Shown: positions 44,150-51,324, counted from the stretch's first letter. The stretch is 64,000 nt of DNA from Sphingomonadales bacterium Ga0077557 (GCA_001464615.1 LNFI01000032.1:186001-250000); one strand, 5' to 3'. The notes: a model not told the origin generated them from the sequence alone. Numbers and translations are program-made.

Positions 44150-45007
44150 TTAACCGCCCAGCCGCGCGAGCAACAGATAGGCCAAGCGGGCGGTGTCAGG
44201 CGTTGGCCGCAGCAGCGATTCCGCGCGGTTGACGCCCCCCTGCAACTGATCGAGCGTTGCCTGGGCCCAGCGGGTTGCGCCGCTTTTGCTTTCGCCATTG
44301 CCGGGAATAATTTCTGCGCCGCCGCCGTCACTGGGGCTCAGACCACCAGAGGCAAGCCCGGTCGCCCCGACGGCAGCGGCACCGCGATCAAGCTTGGCAG
44401 AGAAGCGGTCGTAAATGTCGCTGAGCGAGCGTGGCTGGCCACCCTCGCTGTAGAAAATGTTGCGATTGGCGCGTGCGGCGGCGGGAAACAGCGCCGCCCC
44501 GGCCTGATCGGGATTGGCCTGCAGGTTCTTCAGGAAGCTGCGCGCGCCGCCCAGGCCCAGGAAGTGCGCCATATAGAGATCGGTGCCCGTTGCGGTTCTG
44601 CCAAGGCTGTCTTCGATCGAAACCTTATTGTCCGCTGCATGTTCCGCGGCCATCAATGACGCGGCATTAGGGTCATTGCGCAACGCCAGGATCGCGCGGC
44701 GGGTGCCGGGATCATTCACGGTCAGCCGACCATTGGCCCCCTGGGTGATGTTTTCGGCGGCCCAACCCAGGCCATGTTCGGCGCCATGTTTCTTGACGAC
44801 CGACAGCCAGCTTTGTTCGATGAATTGATAGAGCCCGGAGGCGCTTGAGGTGCCGGCCTTGGCGTCGGGCCGCAGGCCGCTTTCAACTTGCGCCTGGCCG
44901 AGCAGATAATTGAAATCCACGCCCGTTCTGGCCGATGCCAGCGCGATCGCTGACTGGATCGTGCCGCGGACCGCGCCGTTCGCCTTGTCGATTGGAATAA
45001 CGCTCAT
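44150..45007 (-). CDS. flagellar lytic transglycosylase (SLT domain)
   Basis: A peptidoglycan-cleaving enzyme, 285 residues, probably opening the wall for the rod. The SLT fold shows DFNYLLGQAQVESGLRPDAK (catalytic glutamate in VES, about residue 43), SSASGLYQFIEQSWLSVVKK, the DPGTRRAILALRND helix and TDLYMAHFLGLGGARSFLKN. No signal peptide is visible, so it is probably exported by the flagellar system or needs FlgJ for targeting. FlgJ of this cluster (53930) lacks a muramidase domain, so this enzyme likely supplies that activity. Upstream is a near-perfect sigma54 promoter; flhA and fliA follow. Confidence 0.88.
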   Translation of the reverse strand: MSVIPIDKANGAVRGTIQSAIALASARTGVDFNYLLGQAQVESGLRPDAKAGTSSASGLYQFIEQSWLSVVKKHGAEHGLGWAAENITQGANGRLTVNDPGTRRAILALRNDPNAASLMAAEHAADNKVSIEDSLGRTATGTDLYMAHFLGLGGARSFLKNLQANPDQAGAALFPAAARANRNIFYSEGGQPRSLSDIYDRFSAKLDRGAAAVGATGLASGGLSPSDGGGAEIIPGNGESKSGATRWAQATLDQLQGGVNRAESLLRPTPDTARLAYLLLARLGG

Positions 45008-45042
45008 CGACTGTCCATGTCCCCTGTTGCAAGGGACTACAC

Positions 45043-45058
45043 AGCAAGGAGCGTGCCA
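45043..45058 (-). promoter_or_regulatory. sigma54 promoter of the lytic transglycosylase-flhA-fliA unit
   Basis: On the minus strand TGGCAC (45058-45053), GCTCC, TTGCT (45047-45043): the consensus -24/-12 elements with the exact GG to GC spacing. Predicted start about 45032, 25 bases before the ATG at 45007. FlbD (16033) is the likely activator. The palindrome at 45074-45089 and TTGCCGGCA-like bases further upstream are possible activator sites. Confidence 0.85.
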
Positions 45059-45073
45059 GTTCTCTGGGTGTTA

Positions 45074-45089
45074 CGGGCAAAAATGCCCG
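45074..45089. promoter_or_regulatory. palindrome CGGGCA-AAAA-TGCCCG between flgN and the sigma54 promoter
   Basis: Perfect 6-base arms around AAAA, just past the flgN stop and about 40-55 bases upstream of the predicted sigma54 start. It could be a weak terminator for flgMN (no T-run beyond the loop) or a protein-binding site for the promoter; the sequence does not decide. Confidence 0.45.
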
Positions 45090-45092
45090 AAG

Positions 45093-45410
45093 TCAGGCAA
45101 AGCTGCCGGCAAGCGCCGCGCCGCGATAGCCCGTCGCGCCGTCGCCCGTCAGCTGCTGAAGTCGGCGGCGGACATTGGCGCTCATCAAATTGACATAGAT
45201 GCGGCAGGTTTCGTTCAGTCGGTGCGCTTCTTCGGCAAGGGCCCGGATATCCGGGGTTGGCGCGCCGTCTCTAGCCGCAGCGATTGTGTCGATCGCCACC
45301 AATTTGGTGCGGGTGGCGCGTTCCAGCCCGGCGACGTCATTTGCTTTCAGGGCGGCGATCTCGGCATGCAGCGCGTCGATCACACGGACCAGGGCATCGC
45401 GGCGGGTCAT
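45093..45410 (-). CDS. flgN: FlgN-like flagellar export chaperone
   Basis: A 105-residue cytoplasmic, mostly helical protein that should bind hook-filament junction proteins FlgK and FlgL. Typical features are a N-terminal helix pair (RRDALVRVIDALHAEIAALK, ATRTKLVAIDTIAAARDG) and the C-terminal amphipathic helix LNETCRIYVNLMSANVRRRL, where substrate binding is known in FlgN. Sequence identity in this family is low, so the call depends on the helical pattern and the position directly after flgM, with an ATGA overlap. The N-terminal start is set by that overlap. Confidence 0.72.
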   Translation of the reverse strand: MTRRDALVRVIDALHAEIAALKANDVAGLERATRTKLVAIDTIAAARDGAPTPDIRALAEEAHRLNETCRIYVNLMSANVRRRLQQLTGDGATGYRGAALAGSFA

Positions 45411-45694
45411 TCCGGTTTCCAGTTCAGTCGGATCGCGATCAGCCGATCGGCGACAGTTTCGGGCAGGATGGGATAGCTGTTATTGGCGATAGCATGCCGG
45501 ATTCGCGCGACCCGTTCGGCATCGACGGGCGGTTTTGCTGCAAATTCGGCGACCAAACCAGCAAGCCGACCGCTTGGTGCCGCCTCTGCCTCATTCTGCA
45601 CGACCGACCGTGAACGGTCGATCGGCGCCGTTTTCGCCACTGCGGCGAGCGACCTATCTTGTGCTACCGGCTTTGCACCGATCGGATCCACCAT
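45407..45694 (-). CDS. flgM: negative regulator of flagellin synthesis, anti-sigma28 FlgM
   Basis: The exported anti-sigma factor that holds FliA inactive until the hook is complete. The 95 residues are mostly disordered in the N-terminal half (rich in alanine and proline) and have the conserved FliA-binding C-terminus: PPVDAERVARIRHAIANNSY, PILPETVADRLIAIRLNWKPE, close to the FlgM consensus (the VARIRxAIxxGxY motif). ATG at 45694 follows a candidate sigma28 promoter by about 50 bases, as expected for a class-3 gene under feedback. It overlaps flgN. Confidence 0.92.
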   Translation of the reverse strand: MVDPIGAKPVAQDRSLAAVAKTAPIDRSRSVVQNEAEAAPSGRLAGLVAEFAAKPPVDAERVARIRHAIANNSYPILPETVADRLIAIRLNWKPE

Positions 45695-45742
45695 GATTCC
45701 AGCCCCGTGTTTTTGCCAACTGCGTTCTTGCCTCTATGCAGA

Positions 45743-45769
45743 AAAACGACCGGGGGCGGCAAAGCTTTA
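45743..45769 (-). promoter_or_regulatory. candidate sigma28 (FliA) promoter of flgM
   Basis: On the minus strand TAAAGCTT (45769-45762), 11 bases, GTCGTTTT (45750-45743). The -35 element is nearly consensus (TAAAG-TT). It lies in the only sizeable gap of the flgA-flgM region, about 50 bases before the flgM ATG, and matches the fliD and fliC elements in internal spacing. Confidence 0.65.
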
Positions 45770-45776
45770 GAGAAAA

Positions 45777-46301
45777 TTACAGATTGAAGCCGGGCACGGC
45801 GGCATGGCCTGGTTCGAGAGCAATCGCCTGGATTGGTTTCTTGACCCCGTCGACATCGACCAGCAATCGACCGCCTGCCACCGCATCGGTCATCGCAACG
45901 CCGTCGCGCGTGATCGAAAAGCCTGGCGCGCCGGCTTCGACCATGACTGGGTCACCCCGTTTGATCACGACCTGCGGCTTTGCCGGGGCTGGCGCCGCTG
46001 CCGCCGCGGGGGCGGAAATCGGCGTTGGGGCAAGGATTACCGGTACATAGACGCGCCATTCAGGGTCGGTGCAGCTGACCACCACTGAATCGTGATTGGC
46101 TGCCCGCCATGACATCGACACCATCGCGCAGGACGCCAGTTTCAACCGCGCATCAACCGGCGCACGTGCGCCGCCTTCGCTGCCAATCGGCTTGCCGGTG
46201 AAATTTGCCACCCCGCGATCGATCACGCTGGTATCCTGGAACCCCGTCTGCGCCGCGGCTGGGCTGGCGATCAGGGCGGTGCAAAGCAGTAAGCGGTACA
46301 T
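45777..46301 (-). CDS. flgA: flagellar P-ring assembly chaperone FlgA
   Basis: A periplasmic chaperone for FlgI polymerisation. The 174 residues have a signal peptide (MYRLLLCTALIASPAAA), cysteines in LASCAM and VVSCTDPEWR that fit the FlgA disulfide, and the C-terminal SAF-type domain: VIKRGDPVMVEAGAPGFSIT and the ending RDGVAMTDAVAGGRLLVDV with PIQAIALEPGHAAV. An alanine/proline hinge separates the two parts. The ATG at 46301 is preferred over an upstream in-frame ATG because AAGGAG precedes it and the signal peptide begins there. It follows the motB-like gene after a 56-base gap. Confidence 0.9.
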   Translation of the reverse strand: MYRLLLCTALIASPAAAQTGFQDTSVIDRGVANFTGKPIGSEGGARAPVDARLKLASCAMVSMSWRAANHDSVVVSCTDPEWRVYVPVILAPTPISAPAAAAAPAPAKPQVVIKRGDPVMVEAGAPGFSITRDGVAMTDAVAGGRLLVDVDGVKKPIQAIALEPGHAAVPGFNL

Positions 46302-46357
46302 GATTTTCTCCTTGGAAAATTGCCGCAGGCGGCAAAGCGGCATTGCCGGGCGGCAGA

Positions 46358-46876
46358 TCATGGCCGCTTCCCGTCAAAGCCAATCGTTAGCGTGACGGCA
46401 CGGCGGCCAGGCACTGGATCAGTGGTGATTGTCAGGCGATCGGCCGAGATCGCGCCGGCAGCGACAAGCGCGACGGCAACGGCGCGGGCGCGATCAGCGG
46501 CGAGGATGGTCCCGCTGCCCGTTTCTGGCTCGACATCGGCGGCCGTGCCATCGACCGCGCCCGACAGGCGCAAGCGCACGCGCGGATCGCTGGCCGCACT
46601 GCGCGCCCATTGGCTGATTGCTGCTGCTGATTGGGGCAAAATGCTAGACCCAGGGGCAAAGTCGCCCATCGCGGCCACCGCCACGGGCATTGGATCAGCA
46701 ACCCGCTCTGTAATCCCGAACCCTTCGCGCAAGCCAGTGGCCAGCGCCTCTTTGTCGAGCCGCTGATTGGCCTGGAGCAGCACGAAAAAGCCGACCAGCA
46801 ACAAGGCGAGATCGGCAAGCGTGACCAGCCAGATCGGTCGTCCGGGCGGAACGACGGGGAAGAAATCGTCGCTCAT
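46358..46876 (-). CDS. MotB/PomB-like stator subunit, degenerate OmpA domain
   Basis: A 172-residue membrane-anchored stator partner, paired with the motA-like gene just upstream (overlap ATGA). The N-terminus has one transmembrane helix with the ion-binding aspartate: PIWLVTLADLALLLVGFFVL (residues about 14-33), of PomB-type pattern. The periplasmic part resembles an OmpA/MotB domain in its last half (LAADRARAVAVALVAAGAIS), but the canonical peptidoglycan motif NGHTD is replaced by LSGAVDG, and the domain is shorter than in the second MotB (57535). Whether it binds the wall is uncertain. It lies directly upstream of flgA in the same direction. Confidence 0.75.
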   Translation of the reverse strand: MSDDFFPVVPPGRPIWLVTLADLALLLVGFFVLLQANQRLDKEALATGLREGFGITERVADPMPVAVAAMGDFAPGSSILPQSAAAISQWARSAASDPRVRLRLSGAVDGTAADVEPETGSGTILAADRARAVAVALVAAGAISADRLTITTDPVPGRRAVTLTIGFDGKRP

Positions 46877-47550
46877 GCAGCACTCCGCTCGCGCAGCGGC
46901 GGCTGGTCGCGGTGGCGGGGCAGCTCGCGCAGGGCGATCGCCGCTAATGGTGTCTCGATCCTTAGCCGCTCAAAGGCTTCGATCCGCGCCTGGCGGCGGA
47001 GCCGGGCGGCAATCGGCATGGCGATCAGACTGGCGATCAGCGCGCCATAGAGCGTCGCGAGCAGCGCTACCGCCATCGCCGCGCCAATCGCGCTGGGGTC
47101 ATTCATCGATACGAACATCTTGACCAGACCGATCAGCGTACCGACCATCCCCATTGCCGGGGCAACTTCGGCGGCCGACGCCCATACTTCGGCGGCGGCA
47201 AGATGGCGTTCGATCCGTGCCTGGCGTGCCTGACGAACGATCGCGTGGACCGCCTCGGCATCGGCGCCATCGACAATGGCGGCAATCGCCACCGACACAT
47301 CGGCATCGGCAATTACAGATCGATCAAGCGTCATCACGCCGTGGCGCGCGGCAATTCGCCCCAGGGCGGCAATTTGGTCAAGCAGGGGATCGGCCCGAAA
47401 CGGGCGGCGAAGCAACACCGGTAACGCGGTGACCGCGCGGCCCAGATCACCCAGCTGCGTGCGCAGCACGGTGGCGATCAGCGTACCGCCACCGACAATG
47501 CCAATCGCGGCAGGATCAAGATAGGGCGCGAGTGCGTGGGCAAAGGTCAT
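46873..47550 (-). CDS. MotA/PomA-like stator subunit
   Basis: An inner-membrane stator channel subunit of about 225 residues. It shows the PomA-type core EVAPAMGMVGTLIGLVKMFV (third helix), the NDPSAIGAAMAVALLATLYG segment and ALIASLIAMPIAARLRRQ, with a first helix near residues 15-30 and the cytoplasmic loop between. This subfamily differs from the MotA at 56668. The ATG at 47550 has a GGGGGAG about 9 bases upstream; the frame extends further but without family sequence. It heads the motB-like, flgA minus-strand set and diverges from flgB. ExbB/TolQ-like roles are a weaker alternative. Confidence 0.8.
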   Translation of the reverse strand: MTFAHALAPYLDPAAIGIVGGGTLIATVLRTQLGDLGRAVTALPVLLRRPFRADPLLDQIAALGRIAARHGVMTLDRSVIADADVSVAIAAIVDGADAEAVHAIVRQARQARIERHLAAAEVWASAAEVAPAMGMVGTLIGLVKMFVSMNDPSAIGAAMAVALLATLYGALIASLIAMPIAARLRRQARIEAFERLRIETPLAAIALRELPRHRDQPPLRERSAA

Positions 47551-47570
47551 GCTCATCATCTCCCCCGCGT

Positions 47571-47586
47571 AGCAAGGGCCGCGCCA
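47571..47586 (-). promoter_or_regulatory. possible sigma54 promoter of the motA-like gene
   Basis: On the minus strand TGGCGC (47586-47581), GGCCC, TTGCT (47575-47571): one base off consensus with exact spacing. The predicted start (about 47560) is only ten bases before the ATG, leaving the ribosome site outside or at the very 5' end of the mRNA. That geometry counts against it, so confidence is moderate. Confidence 0.4.
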
Positions 47587-47661
47587 GTTTGGCCTGTATG
47601 CGGGCCGTGCCGGTGCTGACGGCAAGTGGCGGCAGACCGGCGACAGTCGCTTGCCGCCGAC

Positions 47662-47677
47662 CGGCAACATCTTGCCG
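47662..47677. promoter_or_regulatory. dyad CGGCAA-N4-TTGCCG, candidate FlbD enhancer site
   Basis: A perfect 6-base-arm dyad in the 230-base region between the divergent motA-like and flgB starts. It lies about 90 bases upstream of the flgB predicted start. A further half site TTGCCG is at 47651-47656. The GC-rich CGGCAA/TTGCCG pattern resembles the ftr elements bound by Caulobacter FlbD, as I recall them. Confidence 0.5.
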
Positions 47678-47730
47678 CCGTGCCCCGTCCATCGTGCGCC
47701 GCTGCGTTTTTTCCGGCCACTCCCCAAAAC

Positions 47731-47746
47731 TGGCACGGTGATTGCT
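47731..47746 (+). promoter_or_regulatory. sigma54 promoter of the flgB operon
   Basis: TGGCAC (47731-47736), GGTGA, TTGCT (47742-47746): consensus -24/-12 elements with the correct spacing. The predicted start is near 47757, 22 bases before the flgB ATG, leaving room for GGAG. It is the only promoter-like motif upstream of flgBCDEFGHIJKL. Confidence 0.88.
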
Positions 47747-47778
47747 TGGTGGCTCACGCAAGATTTTATGCGGAGTCC

Positions 47779-48138
47779 ATGAACGTGGCAGACGACCTTC
47801 TTTTCGGTGTGCATGCAGCAGCGCTAGAGCTGCGCTCGCGGCGCATGGGGATGATTGCGTCGAACATCGCCAACGCGTCGACGCCCGGCTTCAAAGCCAA
47901 GGACATTGATTTCAAGGCGGCGCTTGCCCAGGCCAATGGGCCGCAGGGGCTCACCGATGCATCAGTTGCCAGCGCCACGAAATTTCGCGTGCCGCTCCAG
48001 GCCTCGCTCGACGGCAATACGGTTGAGTTGGCGAGCGAGCAGACCGCCTTTGCTGAAAATGCCGTCGCCTACCAGACGACCTTGTCTTTCCTGAATGGCC
48101 GGATTGGCCAGATCACCCGCGCATTGAGAGGCGAATAA
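47779..48138 (+). CDS. flgB: flagellar basal-body rod protein FlgB
   Basis: A proximal rod protein exported by the flagellar system. The 119 residues have the rod-protein N-terminus with the anchor SRRMGMIASNIANASTPGFK (about residues 23-42), then DIDFKAALAQANG and the C-terminal ENAVAYQTTLSFLNGRIGQI. The ATG at 47779 is chosen over upstream in-frame starts because it gives the family N-terminus and lies after the sigma54 promoter with GGAG close by. It is first in the flg operon; flgC follows after two bases. Confidence 0.95.
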   Translation: MNVADDLLFGVHAAALELRSRRMGMIASNIANASTPGFKAKDIDFKAALAQANGPQGLTDASVASATKFRVPLQASLDGNTVELASEQTAFAENAVAYQTTLSFLNGRIGQITRALRGE

Positions 48139-48140
48139 TC

Positions 48141-48551
48141 ATGGCCGATCAACCGCTCACCATTTTCCAGGTCGCCGGTCGCGCCATGTCGGCGCAGCTC
48201 GTGCGGCTGAACACCACGGCATCGAACCTTGCCAATGCAGGTGTCGTCTCAAGCTCAGCTGACGCTGCGTACAAGACGATGAAGCCGGTGTTTCGCACCC
48301 AGTTCGACAAGGCGTCGGGGCTGTCGACCGTCAATGTCGAACGCATCGTTGAAGCCGGTAACGCCCCAACGCGTCGCTATGATCCAAGCAATCCGCTGGC
48401 CGACAAAGACGGCAATGTCTTTGAAGCAGCGGTCGATGAAACCCGCGAGCTCGTCGACATGATGGAGACCGCGCGAAATTATCAAAACAATGTCGAAGTG
48501 ATGCAGACTGCCAAGTCGCTGATCATCGATACCCTCAAATTGGGACGCTGA
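48141..48551 (+). CDS. flgC: flagellar basal-body rod protein FlgC
   Basis: A proximal rod protein of 136 residues. It shows FQVAGRAMSAQLVRLNTTAS with the rod motif NLANAGVV (about residues 32-39), a middle region PVFRTQFDKASGLSTVNVER, and the C-terminal TRELVDMMETARNYQNNVEV, MQTAKSLIIDTLKLG, which is diagnostic for FlgC. Small gaps (2 bases) on both sides indicate translation coupling in the operon. Confidence 0.96.
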   Translation: MADQPLTIFQVAGRAMSAQLVRLNTTASNLANAGVVSSSADAAYKTMKPVFRTQFDKASGLSTVNVERIVEAGNAPTRRYDPSNPLADKDGNVFEAAVDETRELVDMMETARNYQNNVEVMQTAKSLIIDTLKLGR

Positions 48552-48553
48552 TT

Positions 48554-49237
48554 ATGGCAACTTCTTTCGATAGCACGCTTTCAAGCCTTGGCATTGGCCG
48601 CACCACCACAAGTGCGCAGGTCAAGACGGCGGCGCAGGCCGATCAGCTGACGCAGAATGACTTTCTGAAATTGCTGACCGCGCAGCTCAAAAATCAGGAT
48701 CCGACCGATCCGGTCGATGCCACCCAGCAGCTTTCGCAGCTGGCGCAATTCTCAAGCGTCGCCGGGATCAGCGAGATCAACACCACGTTGAAAGCCATTC
48801 AGGACAAATTGAGCGGCGGCAGCACCAGCGATGCGCTTAGCTATGTCGGGCACAATGTCTTGACGCCCGGCACCACTGCTTATCCGCGCACCGATGGCGG
48901 CTTGTCCGGCGCGGTCGAGCTTGCCGGGGATGCCAGCGACGTCAAGGTTTCGATCACGGGTCCGAACGGCGCGGTACTCAAAACGCTGTCGCTCGGCGCG
49001 CAGGCAAAGGGCAGCGTGACCTTTGATTGGGACGGCAGCACCAAAAATGGCGAACCCGCCGGTGCCGGTCCGTTCAAAGTCAGCGCCGTCGCCAATAATA
49101 ATGGCGCCAGCGTCGGCACCACCCCGCTCGTCTGGGCACCGGTTAGCTCGGTGTCGATCCCGGCGAAGGGCGCACCGATCCTTACTCTGCCCGGTATCGG
49201 CCAAGTTCCCACCACCCAGGTCCGCCAGATCGGCTGA
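48554..49237 (+). CDS. flgD: flagellar hook assembly (cap) protein FlgD
   Basis: The hook scaffold cap under which FlgE assembles. The 227 residues have the conserved N-terminal FlgD part: LTQNDFLKLLTAQLKNQDPT, DPVDATQQLSQLAQFSSVAG, and the Ig-like C-terminal part LSLGAQAKGSVTFDWDGSTK, NGEPAGAGPFKVSAVANNNG, with the family's terminal tail. Length is typical. flgE follows after 39 bases, with an AAGGAG ribosome site. Confidence 0.95.
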   Translation: MATSFDSTLSSLGIGRTTTSAQVKTAAQADQLTQNDFLKLLTAQLKNQDPTDPVDATQQLSQLAQFSSVAGISEINTTLKAIQDKLSGGSTSDALSYVGHNVLTPGTTAYPRTDGGLSGAVELAGDASDVKVSITGPNGAVLKTLSLGAQAKGSVTFDWDGSTKNGEPAGAGPFKVSAVANNNGASVGTTPLVWAPVSSVSIPAKGAPILTLPGIGQVPTTQVRQIG

Positions 49238-49276
49238 TCCGCTTCAATTATATGGTTTTGCTAAGGAGATAAACGC

Positions 49277-50542
49277 ATGTCCTTCTACACTTCGCTCAGC
49301 GGCCTCAAGGCAGCCCAGACTGATCTCGCAACGATTTCTCACAACCTTGCCAATGTCGGCACCAACGGATTCAAGAAGAGCCGTTCGGAATTCGCCGACG
49401 TGATCGCATCGAGCGTTGGCGTGAACCCTACCCAGGTCATCGGATCGGGTACCGTCGTGAAGGCGAACCGCCAGCAGTTCAGCCAGGGTAATCTGGTGCA
49501 AACATCGTCGGCGCTCGATATCGCGATTTCGGGCGACGGTTTTTTCGCGGTCAAACCGCAGCTTGATGGCGGCCCGGTCAACTTCACCCGCAACGGATCG
49601 TTTCTGGTGAATGCCGATCGCTATGTTGTTGATGGCCAGGGCGCGCATTTGCAGGCCTATCCGGTTGACGGCAGCGGTGCCGTCGTCGCATCGGGCCTGG
49701 CGTCGGCAGTCAATGTTCGCCTGCCTGCTACCAGCGGCACGCCGGTGCCAACCGCCAATGTCGCCTTATCCGTCAATCTGCCTGCTGGTGGTGCCATTCC
49801 GGCGACGGCCACCTTCGATCGGTTTGACCCAACCAGCTATAATGAATCGACCCAGGCCACGATCTTCGATGCCGAGGGCAATGCCCAGGTGTTGACGACC
49901 TATTTCAAGCGCGAAACCGTGCCGACCGGCGGTACACCGACCAGCACTTGGTCTGCCTACAGCTTTGTTGGTGATCAGGCGTTGACGGTGGCCGGCACTG
50001 CCCCAATCACGCTGACCTTCGATGCCGCCGGCACGCTCACGTCGCCGACCACAGCGAACACCTTTGACGCCTTCACCCCGGCGAGCAGCCCGAACCCGCA
50101 AGTGCTGGCGCTGAACTTCGGCACCGCGACGACCCAACTCGGCTCGCCCTTTGATGTCGCATCGAGCAGCCAGGACGGTGTTGCCGTCGGCCAGCTGCAG
50201 GGCGTCACGGTCGATTCCGAAGGCATGATCAAGGCAAGCTTTTCGAACGGCGAAGCCCGGACGCTCGGCAAGGTATTGCTGGCCAATTTCGCCAATCCAT
50301 CGGGCCTTCGCCAGCTTGGTAGCAGCAGCTGGGCACCAACGGGTCTGTCGGGCACGCCGATCGTCGGTGAACCGGGCAGCAATGGTTTTGGTGGTCTTCT
50401 GTCGGGCACGATCGAACGGTCCAACGTCGATCAGACCGAGGAACTTGTCGGCTTGATCGCCGCGCAGCGGAACTTCCAGGCCAATGCCAAAGCGCTCGAG
50501 ACCGATAACCAGATCTCGCAGACCATCTTCAACATCCAATAA
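49277..50542 (+). CDS. flgE: flagellar hook protein FlgE
   Basis: The hook subunit, 421 residues. N-terminal rod/hook motif: MSFYTSLSGLKAAQTDLATI, SHNLANVGTNGFKKSRSEFA, followed by QGNLVQTSSALDIAISGDGF; a variable middle domain (about 120-330) and C-terminal SNVDQTEELVGLIAAQRNFQ, ANAKALETDNQISQTIFNIQ, the canonical FlgE end. The strong AAGGAGATAAACGC ribosome site fits high expression. FliK controls how much of this protein is exported. Confidence 0.96.
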   Translation: MSFYTSLSGLKAAQTDLATISHNLANVGTNGFKKSRSEFADVIASSVGVNPTQVIGSGTVVKANRQQFSQGNLVQTSSALDIAISGDGFFAVKPQLDGGPVNFTRNGSFLVNADRYVVDGQGAHLQAYPVDGSGAVVASGLASAVNVRLPATSGTPVPTANVALSVNLPAGGAIPATATFDRFDPTSYNESTQATIFDAEGNAQVLTTYFKRETVPTGGTPTSTWSAYSFVGDQALTVAGTAPITLTFDAAGTLTSPTTANTFDAFTPASSPNPQVLALNFGTATTQLGSPFDVASSSQDGVAVGQLQGVTVDSEGMIKASFSNGEARTLGKVLLANFANPSGLRQLGSSSWAPTGLSGTPIVGEPGSNGFGGLLSGTIERSNVDQTEELVGLIAAQRNFQANAKALETDNQISQTIFNIQ

Positions 50543-50565
50543 CATGCGTGATCGGGGTCAAGTGA

Positions 50566-51312
50566 ATGGATAAGCTGATCTACACTGCTGCGTCGGGCCT
50601 GAAGGGGCATCTGGCGGCGCAGGCGGCGATCGCCAATAACATGGCGAACGCCTCCACGATCGGCTTTCGTGCTGATCGGGTGGTGTTCGATCAGCTCAAC
50701 GTTAGCGGCCCCGGCCTGCTCGCGCGCCAGCCGGCATCGGAGGAAGTTACCGATGCCGATCGGCGCCCGGGCGCCATCATGTCAACCGGCAAGCCGCTCG
50801 ATGTGGCGGTGGGTGGTGATGCCTGGATTGCAGTCCAGGCCAGCGATGGCAGCGAAGCCTATACCCGGCGCGGCGATCTTTCGGTCGCTGCGTCGGGCGT
50901 GCTGGAAACCGGTGACGGTTTCCCGGTGATCGGATCGGGGGGTCCGATCACCGTGCCGCCCGCGCAAAAGGTAACCATCGGCCCCGATGGCAGTGTCAAC
51001 ATCATCCCCTTTGGCGCCGAACCCGGCGCCGCGCCGGTGGTGGTCGATCGCATCAAACTGGCGAGCCTGAAGGGATCGGACACGGTCAAGGGCCTCGACA
51101 ATCTGTTGCACGTCCGCGGTGGCGGTGCGCTGCCCGGTGATCCGACCGCGACGCTGGTGTCGGGATCGCTTGAGGGATCCAATGTCAATCTAACCGAGGC
51201 GCTGGTCGACATGATCGAAAACCAGCGCAGCTACGAAGTACAGGCCAATTTGATCAAATCGGCCAAGGAACTCGATGAAAGCAGCGCATCGTTGATGCGG
51301 CTGCCGACTTAA
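50566..51312 (+). CDS. flgF: flagellar basal-body rod protein FlgF
   Basis: A rod protein of 248 residues between the proximal and distal rod. N-terminal YTAASGLKGHLAAQAAIANN, MANASTIGFRADRV, the middle DRRPGAIMSTGKPLDVAVGG and the C-terminal EALVDMIENQRSYEVQANLI are clear. The short length and the DRRPG segment fit FlgF rather than FlgG. It lies 23 bases after flgE and 12 before flgG. Confidence 0.92.
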   Translation: MDKLIYTAASGLKGHLAAQAAIANNMANASTIGFRADRVVFDQLNVSGPGLLARQPASEEVTDADRRPGAIMSTGKPLDVAVGGDAWIAVQASDGSEAYTRRGDLSVAASGVLETGDGFPVIGSGGPITVPPAQKVTIGPDGSVNIIPFGAEPGAAPVVVDRIKLASLKGSDTVKGLDNLLHVRGGGALPGDPTATLVSGSLEGSNVNLTEALVDMIENQRSYEVQANLIKSAKELDESSASLMRLPT

Positions 51313-51324
51313 GGGGAATAGGGT

